A stretch of 64,000 bases of DNA from Phaeosaccion multiseriatum (Eukaryota; Ochrophyta, other classes), in assembly GCA_965112735.1 (NCBI GenBank), contig OZ218953.1, forward strand, positions 248,001 through 312,000, in the 5' to 3' direction. The position numbers and the translations under genes were made by a program. The notes beneath the pieces are model-generated. The model saw nothing but the letters and a program-made list of their open reading frames with translations. It did not search any database and had not been told where the DNA came from. This document shows positions 1 to 11,139 of the stretch, piece after piece (position 1 is the first letter of the stretch; the number at the start of each line of letters is the position of its first letter).

Positions 1-203
1 GGTCCCAAGGCCCGCCTCCGCACTTGCAGCCATCCTTGCCCCTCTCCTGCCTGTTGCTGTTGCTGCTGCTGGTGCTGCTGCTGATACTGCTGCTGCTTCT
101 GCTGCTGCTGCTGCTGCTGCTGGCTCCTCTCGCGCTGCTGCTTCTGGCGTCGCTCCTGTCTCAGGTGCTGCACCCACGAAGAGCGGGCCGCTGCCTGTGC
201 CAT
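1..203 (-). CDS. Gln-rich protein, N-terminal part (runs off left edge)
   Basis: An ATG on the minus strand at 203-201 opens a frame that stays open for 67 codons to the window edge. The protein begins MAQAAARSSWVQHLRQER, followed by a basic stretch and then a Gln-rich tract (runs of up to eight Gln, broken by Lys, Tyr and His) encoded by the CAG repeat at about 47-130. After the tract it continues AGEGQGWLQVRRRALG. No family can be named from this fragment. Its start lies 122 bp from the start of the plus-strand gene at 326, the same divergent arrangement seen repeatedly in this window, which supports it being real. It could still be chance coding in a triplet repeat. Confidence 0.5.
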   Translation of the reverse strand, partial: MAQAAARSSWVQHLRQERRQKQQRERSQQQQQQQQKQQQYQQQHQQQQQQQAGEGQGWLQVRRRALG

Positions 204-325
204 ATGCCGGGCATGTGTGATGGAAGGTTCATGTTCATGTGTTGGGTATTCAAGTGCCTGGCGACGATGCGAGACTACTCGCTCCCTTGCTCCCTTTCTC
301 TTTCCTCTCTCTTGATGTAGTCTTG
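204..325. promoter_or_regulatory. putative bidirectional promoter
   Basis: A 122 bp gap separates the divergent start codons at 203 (-) and 326 (+). No clear TATA box is visible. The call rests on geometry only. Confidence 0.3.
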
Positions 326-1524
326 ATGTTCGACTTCAGTAGGGGGCTTCAAAGCAGATTACAGGAAGCGGCCACGGGACTGGGACTTGATCAGCTCGGC
401 AACCTCGACGCTTTGCAAGCGCAACAGGAGTCAGAGGGTGCAGAAGGAGTAGGAGGTGGTGGAAGCGCTCGGGTTTCCTCGAAGACGGCTCTCGCTGCTG
501 CTTCGAAAGGCGACAGACGCGCCTCGGCGCCGAATATGCGAGACAATGGTGGGGAGAACTCCGACGAGGAAGATTGGACCCGACCTAGGCGGGGGGGGGC
601 GACAGGGACGTCGTCTCTCCGTGCGGCGCGTGAAGGAGGAGTGGGGGGGGGGGAGGGGGGGGGAGGAGGAGGAGGAGGAGGGGGAGGAGGAGTAGGAGCA
701 GAAGGTGGTTCTGCGCTTTCGGATGATGAAGATGACGGCGACGACCCAATTCTAGCCGAGATTCGCGGCACGAAAGGGGCGGGCAAGCAGCAGCAGAAGA
801 TGGAGATTTCGGGACCAACTGCGGGAGAGGGAGACGTAGAGGGAGGGAGCACGAGGGAAGAGAGGAACGGGGGTGGTGCACGCTTTGCGGCGCAGGCCTC
901 TGAGGTTTTGGGGGGCATTTCAGAAACCGGCCAAGCCATCTCCGGGAGAATCTTAAGTCTCCTGCCGGGCAGAGAAGGGACAGGAGCAGCGGTGGCAAGC
1001 GGAGCTCCTGCTAGTACTGGCGCCGGGGGGTCGTGGCTGCCAATGTCGATCGGCGGTGCAGCGGAACCTGCTCCGGCGGGGGGTTTGGGCCTTTTCGGTC
1101 GCATCCGGAGCCAACTCGTCAAGCAGGAGCAGGTAAGGGTGTGCCTCGCAGGGGCGTGTGCGTGTGCAGGAGGCCTGGTAGACCTCCTGCTTACGTGCTC
1201 CTTCCCCCTTCTTCCTCCCCTCCCCCCCTCCTCCCACCCCGCTGGGGGTGGCAGCAGCCTCAAGCCCAATCACTCAAGCGCAATGCACCGGGCGACGTCC
1301 CTACCACCACCACGGCGAGCTCTCTGCTCACGGATGAGGAGCGTGCGCAGCTTAGCAGCCTCTCTGCGGGCGCGTCATCCTCCGCTGGAAACATGTGCTG
1401 CTGCGGAGGGCGGCTACGCAAGAGGGGAAAGGTTGTGGTTTTTGTTGCAGCGGTGGCAGGCGTCATGCTGCTGTACCTGGTTTTTTCAAGAGGCGGATTG
1501 ACGCGATTCTCCCCCTCGAGCTAA
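326..1524 (+). CDS. tail-anchored low-complexity protein, unknown family
   Basis: Two exons, 326-1132 and 1255-1524, join in phase 0 to give 358 residues. The donor is GAGCAG|GTAAGG and the acceptor follows a pyrimidine-rich stretch. The start MFDFSRGLQSRLQEAA looks like a short amphipathic helix. The middle is Gly-, Ser- and acid-rich (poly-Gly near 640-690) and probably disordered. The C-terminus has Cys-Cys-Cys, a basic cluster (RLRKRGK), one hydrophobic segment (VVVFVAAVAGVMLLYLVF) and a short tail, the usual shape of a tail-anchored protein facing the cytosol from the ER or Golgi; the Cys triplet could be palmitoylated. It resembles golgin or SNARE-like anchors in shape only, and no family is assigned. 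It converges with the IQCH-like gene, with stops 134 bp apart. Confidence 0.6.
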
Positions 1525-1658
1525 GAGTATACAAGTATTTACTTGGGTCGTCTGGACAGTTTTCGTAGCGGGAAGACCGCTTGAATTCTCTACCGCAGCC
1601 TACGATTTCCTCTCTCGCGGAATGAAACAAGCGTGTGAGTCTCTGCACTGCCCATCGG

Positions 1659-3602
1659 TCAGCCCGCCTCTGCACCGTGCGCATTGCTTCTCCGCTGCCC
1701 CGTGCCCAGGTTGCGTTTCACTCGCTGCTTACTCTGACTCTCCACGCTCGCCAAGGCTCGCTGTAAAGCCGCCAGGGAGGGCCGAACGCCACTGAACTTG
1801 GGCTTCTCTCGTCCGTGCGGCTGACGTGCCCCGCTCCCAGGAGCCCTGCCTCCGAGCGGTGAAGGCCCTCCTCCTCCTCCTCCCCCTCCCCTCATGCGCT
1901 GGCGGTGGGCGTTGTGGTGCGACCCGATCTTCGCGGCTGCACTCGTGGCCGTGCTCTCCGGTGCCCTCCTTCTCCGACTGCTGCTGCTGCTGCTGCTGCT
2001 GCTTCTGCTGGCCTCTTCTACGGGCACCCCTGCGATCTTCCTGAGGAACGTCACACCCTTCATGACTCTCTGGACGGCGTGTATCCGGCTGCTGTCCGTG
2101 GCCATGAGCCCGATTACGCCTCCCGCCAGACTGTGCGGACATTGCACAGAGGTGAAGAGAAGAGCAGTTGTTTGAGTGTGGCCCTCTCCCACAGTAGCTA
2201 GTACGGTGCGATTGCATACCTGTTGACGAGGGTGAAGATGGTGCCTGTTCTGGAGTGGAGGTCGAAGGAGACGCCTTCCATACGGCAGAGCTTGAAGAAG
2301 GACGCGTGCCGTACGGTGCACAGCCCCGGATGGTGTATGTAGTCCACGTGCACGTAGTGATTCGGCCCGGCCTGCCCACCCGCCCTCGTCGCGGTCTCCG
2401 CCTCCACCCCTGCAACCCCCTGCTGCCCTCCGACCGAAGCACCCGTCAGTACGCTGAGCGCAGAAGCGATAGCCGGCCCCCCTCTCCGGTCACCGAGCGG
2501 CCCCGCCCCGCCCTCTCCGGCCGCAGAGGTCTCGCTGCGGGACAACGCCAGGAAGAACATATGCGAGCAAGCGGGGCGGCTGAGGAAGAGCTCTACCCCA
2601 GTGCCCCAGAGCCGCTCCGTGCTTCTCTTGGCGTCCCAGAAGGCGTCGAAGTACACGCTCACGTATCCCATCACGCCCTTGGCGGACAGGGCTTTGCCCA
2701 TGGCCACTGCGGCGCTGCGGAGGGCCCCGCTCGGGACGGCTTGTTGGGGGTACATTGAGCCCACTCGTGCGTGGTGCTCGTCCACAAGCAACTGCGTGGT
2801 CACATACACACGTACACAGCCACACACACACACACACGCGCGCGCACATCGCCTGAGACAGACATTCTTGGAGCAACGGCCCCGCAAGGCCCCTTCCGCC
2901 CTCCACACCTCTGACGCACCTCTGCCTCGCTGAGCACCTCGACGCCTCCCTGTGGGTCAATGAGAAGACTGGCCATGGGGCGGCCCAGTAGGTTCGGCGC
3001 CTGCGCTTCGATCACACCCCCCATGCGCATCATGTGGCAGTGGTACTCGCGCCAGCTGCTGTACACCTCAGGACAGCACACCACGGCACTCCTGGGAGAG
3101 AGTGAGGTCAGTCGACGCAAGCGTGTGCGTGTGAGGGTGAGTGGAAGAGAGGGTGCCGTGCTTTCGGACTTCAACTCACGTGGAGAGTCTCGCAGAGAGC
3201 TCTTTGAGGACTCTGGCTCTGACTTGTAATTGCACCTCCGAGCTGTTCCACGTTTCCACTGCACCGTCTCTCTGCAGCAGGGGGGGGGAGGGGGGGGGGC
3301 GGATCAGCTTGTGGGTTGTTCTTGTTAGCGGTACGTAGACATGCAGGACTTACGGCTTGTCCGTTGAGCAGAGCAGCTTTCTCCTTCCTCAGCTGCTGTA
3401 TACACGGAAGCTCATTCACGTCCAGGTACGCCACACCGCGGTGCTCAAACGCAATGTCGATGCGGAAGATCCACCGCTGAAGGGGTCACGAAGGATTTGG
3501 TAAGAGGGGGCTGTACGGGACGTGACGGCACGTACGCACACTCACACACAGACACACACACGCACACACACTCACACACACATACACACACACACTCACT
3601 CA

Positions 3603-3679
<77 letters not shown>

Positions 3680-6092
3680 GCACGTCGACGTGTCCTGCCA
3701 CGAGCTTGGTGAGCGCCACCAAGAAGCCCTTCTCGTCGTAAATATCATGGCAGCCGATGGGCACGTTCACGTCGGCCCCTGCGAAGACTTTCTTGGTCGC
3801 GCTCACCGTGGAGAGCGCCTCGCACACGGCAGGGTCGGCAGAGAGCAGGGGCAGGCGCAGTGCGAGGGCCAGTCGCCGCTCCTGCCAGCCCACCAGACCA
3901 GGCACGATGAAAGCCGGCCGACCCTTCACGAGGGTGGCGATACGTGCCATGGCCTGCGACGCGGTGGGAGACGGAGGGAGCTCACAGTCAGGGCTACGTC
4001 ATCGGCACACCATCTCTGCTTGGTGTGGAGAGGGAGAAGCTTACCCGGGGCGAGTACAGCAGGAGAGACGCCAGAGGCAGGTGGGCAGGGAACAGACTGT
4101 GATGCTCAGGCACCACGACATGCAGGCGGTGGGCCACCCCCTCCACCCCGGCCAGCTCCAGGATCTTCTGGTGGTATTGCAACACGGCCTGCGGGAGGGG
4201 GCTCGGCGACACATACACCACGTGCGTGTTCTCGTCTTGCGCCAGGGTGGAGAGGCGCGAGAGCTGTAGGTTCTGCACAGAGTCGAAGTTGCGCTCTCCG
4301 AGGCGGAAGGCCTCGTCCATGGCCAGCGAAGGGAGGTGGACAATCACCTTCTCCTGTGGGGATGGACACAGTCGGCAGGCGGGGCCGTAAGTAGAAGGGT
4401 AGTGCGCCTGCCTCTCCACGCTGCACCACCGCACCTTGTGTTGGCTCAGATCAGTCCAGTTGCTGCGGAGGCTGTCCTGCAGGCTGCTCCACTCCTGTGC
4501 AGCGGTTTCCTTGTCCAGCTGGAGCAGCCACGTGGCCCTCACTCGCCCCAGATGACCTCTGCTCAGCGCCTGTATGTACGTCGCCGCTATCCGCTGCCGC
4601 ACATGAGCTTGAAATCTCCTGAGGCTGATGTACCGCCGCATGCACGCCTGGATAAGGATGGCTGCCGCTGCTTTCCGCTTGAGACCCGGCTGAGGCATGC
4701 GCAGATGCTTCAGGAGAGGCTCCACCTGGTGGGGACAAGAGAGGTGTCACGGCGTCACGGAAGGGAGACGAGCATGCGTGACACCGAAAGGGGAGAGAAG
4801 TACATTAACTGCATGCATAGACAGTCTGGAAGGCCATATCGATCACCCACTTGGTCGATGTTGGCCACGGTGCTGAGTACAGTCTTGACGTCCAGGCGCT
4901 CCATGTCGAAGGAAATGGCCTGCGCCAGCTTTCGTCCGTCGATAATGGCCATGGGCACCTTGTTCCTCTTCATCAGGCTTTCCAGCATGGACGTGCATCT
5001 ACAAGGCGCAGAGGGGAGGAGAAGCCTTGAGGAGGGGGCTAGCCCTGCCTCAACCTGTGTCGTCCTTCTCACCTGGAAATTGAGCCCCAACAGTCTGCGT
5101 AGGTTCTCTGGAACGAGGCGAACTCGGGTGTCTCGTGGACGATCTTCCCCTTCCAGATGATGAAATGGTGCAGAGAGAACTCGTCCAGGAGGTCCAAGTA
5201 ACCGCGAATCTGGTCCATTTCGGTCTGTGTCAAGAGAAGGAGGACGAGGAGAGAAAGTGAGAGGGCGAGCGAGTTGTTGGCGGGATGGAGGGGAGACCCT
5301 TTCCACACAGACCTTGACCAGGGCCTCCGAGGAGGAGACGGACACCTCCGTAGAAGCTCCTTTCCCACTGGGTGCTGCTCCGTCCAGGGCTTGTTCGAGG
5401 GGGGGCGCATTCTGAGCCGGACTATCTGACAGCGTGGGGGGGACTGTCGCCCCACCTGCCGAGTCATGCCCCTGCTGTTGCTGGTTCGCATCACAAGCTT
5501 CCTCGCCTGCGCCGGTGGGGTACATAACTTTTTCGGACATGTCATCTCCGCTGTCGTGGCAGTCGCTCAGCTTGTCGCTTCGGTCGTAGTAGTCTCCCTT
5601 TCGCTGCCCTCGAGGAAGGCCACCCTCGGAATCGCCGTCATCGACACGTGTGTCATAGCGTGCCACGGCATTCTGGCCACTTCCCGTCACAATCCGACCC
5701 GCCGATGCCTTCGCTGCGGCACCCAGGGTACCATTCACGAGCGCTACAGCCCCGTGCTTGAACGATTGCCGCATCACCTGCTCTGAGAGAGCACATGATG
5801 GGTCGGCCTGCTGCTGCTCCTGCTGTTGCACCGCACTATTGCGCTGCTCTCTCAGTCGGGCCATGCTCTGCCGTCTCCCGCTTTTGCCAAAGATTTTTTC
5901 TTTCCTAAGCGAGCTGTTGTGTCTTGGCTTGGTCGCCCCTTCCCTGTCTCTCGCGTTGCGGTGGGCGTCGCTCCGCTGCGGGTCTGTCGGCGAGCTATTG
6001 CCTTGCAGAGGAAGGGTGCGAGGTACTTGATCGAACAGATCCACAGCGCCCTGCTGCTGCCGCTGCTGCTGACGCGGTGGGTCGGGCGGCAT
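1659..6092 (-). CDS. IQCH: IQCH-like protein (IQ motifs plus ATP-grasp-like region)
   Basis: Eleven exons (6092-5313, 5224-5073, 4998-4851, 4725-4435, 4353-4045, 3953-3678, 3476-3354, 3271-3180, 3091-2920, 2791-2220, 2130-1659) join without frame breaks to 1,128 residues; human IQCH has about 1,030. The N-terminal third is polar and probably disordered. IQ-type calmodulin-binding helices follow (AAAAILIQACMRRYISLRRF, IAATYIQALSRGHLGRVRA). The C-terminal half matches the IQCH pattern: PAFIVPGLVGWQERRLALAL, RWIFRIDIAFEHRGVAYLDV, YHCHMMRMGGVIEAQAP, and VMGYVSVYFDAFWD with HASFFKLCRMEGVSFDL. In animals IQCH is testis-enriched and linked to flagella. The 81 nt intron 4434-4354 keeps frame and could instead be coding. 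The start could lie upstream, but the sequence beyond 6092 is A-rich and looks non-coding. The C-terminal tail after about residue 1000 is low complexity. Confidence 0.8.
3536..3677. repeat. (CA)n microsatellite inside an IQCH intron
   Basis: An almost pure CA tract of about 140 bp, interrupted by a few CTCA units before 3607. On the transcribed minus strand it reads (GT)n and begins directly at the donor of the intron 3677-3477 (CAG|GTGTGTGT), so most of this intron is the repeat. Confidence 0.95.
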
Positions 6093-6679
6093 CCCCACTC
6101 TCCCGTGCCGGTAGGCCGAGATGTGGTTGAAAAAAAGAAAACGAAACTGTGAGGCACCGCCATCTGTGAGGTCGCGCGCGCTCAAGGAACTCAAACTCAA
6201 ACTTGTGGCGGGGGTATTTTTCCCTTTTTTCTTTTTTCTTCTTTTTTTCCTTCGGGCCAGCCCTATTAAGCACGATATTCGCCTTTTTTCTCCGTCTAAT
6301 AACATTAAAAATTATAATCGCTTTAGGTACAGACAAAAGCTAAAGGATTGTCTACGATAATATATACTTCGCCGAGTGAACCAATCATTCGGCACTAATC
6401 CAAAACAAAAATTGTGCAGAGCCTCCGATCTCTGCACATAGGGCTGGCTCCTGCTCCTTTGGTTCGCTACAACCCTCCTTTCCACTGCTGCGCTTGCAAG
6501 AAAATAGCCCATCGCAAGGAGGGGGGTCTATGTTGGCTTTTGGTGCTGTGCGATAAAAGGGAAATTGCGGCCGCTCTCCCGGCTCCTCTCCTGGACCGAA
6601 AGGCGGAGAGGAAGATGGGAGATTGGGAGTGAATGCGAACCTGCTGCTCTACCCCCTGCTTCCCAAGAAAGCAAGGCGC
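6093..6679. other. intergenic: IQCH 5' flank and protease 3' flank
   Basis: No gene is seen. The stretch from about 6213 to 6420 is unusually AT-rich for this window, with T-rich runs near 6215-6250 and TATA-like words (TAATATATACTT at 6358-6369), and probably holds the IQCH promoter. The metalloprotease gene ends at 6680. Confidence 0.5.
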
Positions 6680-9600
6680 CTATGAGTCGTTGCTCCGGGG
6701 TGGTGAGTAGAGAAGTTGGGTACTGGAAGGGTCCCTGCCGGGGTACGAAGGGTCCAACCCACCGTCACCCACCAGCCTGCCGTCCCCCGACCCGTCCATC
6801 CCCCCGCCACTGGTAGGAGCCGTTCTTGAGTTCTCCACCCCTAGTGGCTTCGAAACAGACGACGACGTATCCTCAGCGGCTGTTGGAGCAGAGGTTGGAG
6901 CATCGGTTGTTGCCGTCGATATCGTCTGAAAAAAGAAGGAAGAATCAGGACAAGCAAAGCATAGCGTGAGACAGCAAAGTCCAGTTTGCGCACGTCCAGC
7001 CAGGGGTCAGCCTCCGTCGAATTCCGTCGAATTACCAAGGCACACTTCGGAGGACAAGACATGGGTGGCCCAAGGAAATCACTCTCATTAACACCTACCT
7101 CCGTAGGCGCCGCTGTTGTCGGAGCTGGCGTTGTTGCTGCTGTTGGTGCAGCGGTGGGTGCCTGGCGAACGGAGAGGACACAGAGAATCGAGAGTACGAG
7201 TAAAAGACAGGACGGGGGGGGAGGGATGGATGAATGGATAAGAACACATGAAAAAAACACAGAGAGCAAGCTGGAAGGCCAGCCGCATGAGTACCTACCT
7301 CCGTAGGCACCGCTGTTGGAGCTGCTGTTGGGGCTGCTGTTGGCGCTACTGTTGGTGGAGCGGTTTGGGCCTGACAGAAGAAAAAGAGGGGTCACAAGAT
7401 GAGTTTTTTTAGTCATAAACCCCGCAAAAATATCAGCAGGCGGGCTCAACAGCGATGTGCTCAACAAACATCTGCGTCAAGCCTCAATACACATGTTCAA
7501 ACGAATCAACACGTCAGAGCCGAGGAGGATGGGCCCAAGGCAAACAGCACCGTCGCGTACCTCCGTTGGAGCCTCCGTTGGAGGCTCCGTAGGAGAAAGA
7601 GTGGGAGGTGATGTGGGTGGAGAAGTCGGCCGAGGAGTACGAGGGGCTCGCGTTGGTTGAGTGGTCGGTGCCTGGCGAAGGGAGAGGGAAGACAGAAAAG
7701 ACAAGAAAACACCCGAAAGACAAGGCAGGGGCATGGGGCGAGGGTGAGTGAGTGAGTGCACCAGTGAGTAGCGCCAACCAGCCCAGAGGCAAGTATCCTC
7801 CGGATACCTACCTCCGTAGGAAAAACAGTAGGCGGATTGATTGGTGGAGAAGTTGGTGGAGAAGTCGACAGAGGGGTGGGAGCTCTTGTGGGGGGTGATG
7901 TTCGCTCAGGCGTAGGAGGAGTGGTGGGAGCTCTTGTGGGGGTTGATGTTGGCACAGGCGTGGGAGGTGTGGTGGGAGCCCTTGTGGGGGGTGATGATGG
8001 CACGGGCGTGGGAGGAGAGGTGGGAGCCCTTGTGGGGGGTGATGATGGCACAGGTGTGGGAGGAGAGGTGGGAGCCCTTGTGGGGGGTGATGATGGCACA
8101 GGCGTGGGAGGAGAGGTGGGAGCCCTTGTGGGGGGTGATGTTGGTGAAGTGGTCGGCGGCTAGCGAGGACAGAAACGATAGAGCAAAGAGGGGAAGCGGA
8201 ATGGTTTGAGACAGCCACAGCAGGCGGGGGTGAGTGAGGGAGTGAGTGAGTGAGTGAGTGAGCCGCAGCAGGGTCAACCAGCCCCAACCAGCCCAAGGCA
8301 CGCATCCTCCCGAGCTTACCTCCGTAGGAAGAGGAGTAGGTGGGTTGGTTGGTGGAGAAGTCGGCCGACGAGTACGGGTTGCCGTCGGTCGAGGGGTGGG
8401 AGCGCTTGTAGGGGGCGATGTTGGCACAGGCGTGGGAGGAGTGGTGGGAGCCCTTGTGGGGGGTGGTGTCGGTGAAGTGGTCGGCGGCTGGCGAAGGGAG
8501 AGGGAAGAAAGAAACGAGGAGAGAGTAAGCGGAAGAAGGAAGGGGAATGGATTGAGACAGCCGCATGAGCCGAGGGTGAGTGAGTGAGTGAGCGAGTGAG
8601 TGAGCAGCAGCAGGGTCAACCAGCTCCAGGCAAGCATGCTCCCGAGCTTACATCCGTAGGAGGAGGAGTAGGTGGGTTGGTTGGTGGAGAAGTCGGCCTA
8701 CGAGTACGGGTTGCCGTCGGTCGAGGGGTGGGAGCGCTTGTAGGGGGCGATGTTGGCACAGGCGTGGGAGGAGTGGTGGGAGCCCTTGTGGGGGGTGGTG
8801 TCGGTGAAGTGGTGGGCGGCTGGCGAAGGAAGAGGGAAGATAGAAACGAGAAGAGAGTAAGCGGAAGAAGGAAAGGGGATGGATTGAGACAGCCGGAGGA
8901 GGAGGTGGCAGGACAAGAATCTTACTCCATGAACGAACACTACAAGCAGGGATGTGCACACACACACATACACACACACACACATAGCAACAGGACGAAA
9001 CGGATATAATCGCTACAACTCTGGACGCAGGGCTTTGTCCAACACTTACTCGCGTAGGCGCCACAGTCGGAGGCCGCGTAGGTGCCACAGTCGGACGTCG
9101 CGTAGGCGGGACCGTGGGTGGCTGAAGCGACACAGACAGAGGAGGCACATCAAGGCGTTACTACCCAGCGTGGCACAACGCAACTCCCCCCCACACAGCG
9201 GAATGCACACACCAGCACCGAGGTTCGGGCCCTTCACACACACTCACACTCACGCATATACACACACAGGGAACGGATCCAATCGCTCTAACGCAGAGTG
9301 AGAGCAAGGCTTTGTCCAACACTTACTTGGGTAGGCGGCACAGTCGGAGGCCGGGTAGGTGCCACAGTCGGAGGCCGCGTAGGTGCCACAGTCGGAGGCG
9401 GCGTAGGTGCCACAGTCGGAGGCCGCGTAGGTGCCACAGTCGGAGGTGGCGTGGGCGGGACTGTGGGCGGCTGAAACGGCACAGACACAGGAGGCACGTC
9501 AAGGCGTTAATACCTAGAGCGCTGCACGAGGTACAAGACAACTAACTGTATTCGATCCCCGAACACAACTCTGCAAAAAAAGGGCCAGACAGCGGGATGC

Positions 9601-10145
9601 ACACAACAGCAAGCAGCACCTCCTCCCCTCACCCCATGAACGGACACTACAAAAGGATGCCCCGCCATGCACACACATCTTGCTACTTTGGACAGCACAC
9701 CGATGGCTCTCAGTCCGTAAACAACAGCCAATACTAACTTGAGTAGGCGCCACAGTCGGAGGCCGCGTAGGTGCCACAGTCGGAGGTCGCGTAGGCGGGA
9801 CCGTGGGTGGCTGAAGCGGCACAGACAGAGGAGGCACATCAAGGCGTTACTACGGAGTGTTGCAAGACGTAAAACTGGAAGGGATGCATGCACACGCCAG
9901 GAGAGGCACGAGTCGAGGTTCACGCCCTTACACACACGCATGCATACACACACATCGGACAACATACTGGAACGAATTCAATCGCTCTCACTCTGAGCGC
10001 AGGGCTTTTGTCCAAACATACCTGAGTAGGCGGCACAGTTGGAGCTCGCGTAGGTGCCACAGTCGGAGGTGGCGTAGGCGGGACCGTGGGTGGCTGAAAT
10101 GGCACACACACAGGAGGCACGTCAAGGTGTTAACACCCAGAACGT

Positions 10146-10188
<43 letters not shown>

Positions 10189-11091
10189 CATCACACACAT
10201 ACACATGTGCGACCGGAACTGAGCCAGTCGCTCTCATCTGAGCGCAGGGCTTTGTCCAAACTTACCTGAGTAGGCGGGACCGTGGGCGGCTGAAACGGCA
10301 CGAGACAGAGGAGGCACGTCACGGTGTTAACACCCAGAACGCACACACGCACAAACACACACACACATATGTGCGACCGGAACGGATCCAATCGCTCTCA
10401 CACTTTCGCCTAAAACTTACTTGAGTAGGTGCCACAGTCGGAGGTGGCGTAGCTGGGACCGTGGGCGGCTGAAGCGGCACAGACAGAGGAGGCACGTCAA
10501 GGCGTTCAGAAAAGTGCATTCGAGGCTCGAGCTCACTCCGCCAAAAAAAGGCCGAGAGAGGGGTGCACACACCAACAGCAGCAGCTGCAGAGTGTAATCA
10601 CACCAGGCTGGGTTGTTTCACCACACACACATGTACCAGACCACAGGAAGGAACCGATCCAATCGCTAAAAGTGAGAGCAGGGCTGTGCCTAACACTTAC
10701 TCGAGTAGGCGTCGCAGTCGGAGGCTGCGTAGGCGTTGGAGTGAAGAAGCTGGAGACTGCCCGGTGCATCTCCCACTGCGCCGTCATGCGCTCCGTCTGC
10801 ATCGCAGTGGGGGAGGGGGGGGGGGGGGGGGTGAGGTTGCGCGCAAGGATTTTCGGCGGCGTGTCTTTGTTGCATAATACCTGTCCTGGCGTGAATTTGG
10901 ACCGGCACGCGTCGTAGCTATAGTCCATGTGGTTGTCTATAGGGTCATAGCCCGGCATGTTTGGACATGTGTCCATCAGTAGATTTGGACTGCCTGCGGG
11001 GCAGTACCCGCCCTGGTTCGCTTCAGCTTGAGCGGGGGTGTCGGCCACCAAGTCGCCTTCCGCGGAGCAGCCTGCTCCAGGGGGAAGAGCG

Positions 11092-11139
<48 letters not shown>

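Noticed and set aside
24-320. Leu-rich plus-strand frame at the left edge
   Set aside because: It is the reverse reading of the CAG tract of the better-supported minus-strand gene that starts at 203.
3497-4394. Thr-His repeat frames on the plus strand
   Set aside because: They come from the (CA)n microsatellite and are antisense to conserved IQCH exons.
4354-4434. IQCH segment that could be coding rather than intronic
   Set aside because: It is 81 nt and keeps frame, but it has GT-AG ends and interrupts the conserved context, so it was treated as an intron; RNA evidence would decide.
7837-9300. Repeats with regular spacers resembling a CRISPR array
   Set aside because: Repeat units are coding PPT exons with GT-AG introns in a eukaryotic gene, lengths vary from 24 to 348 bp, and no cas genes are present.
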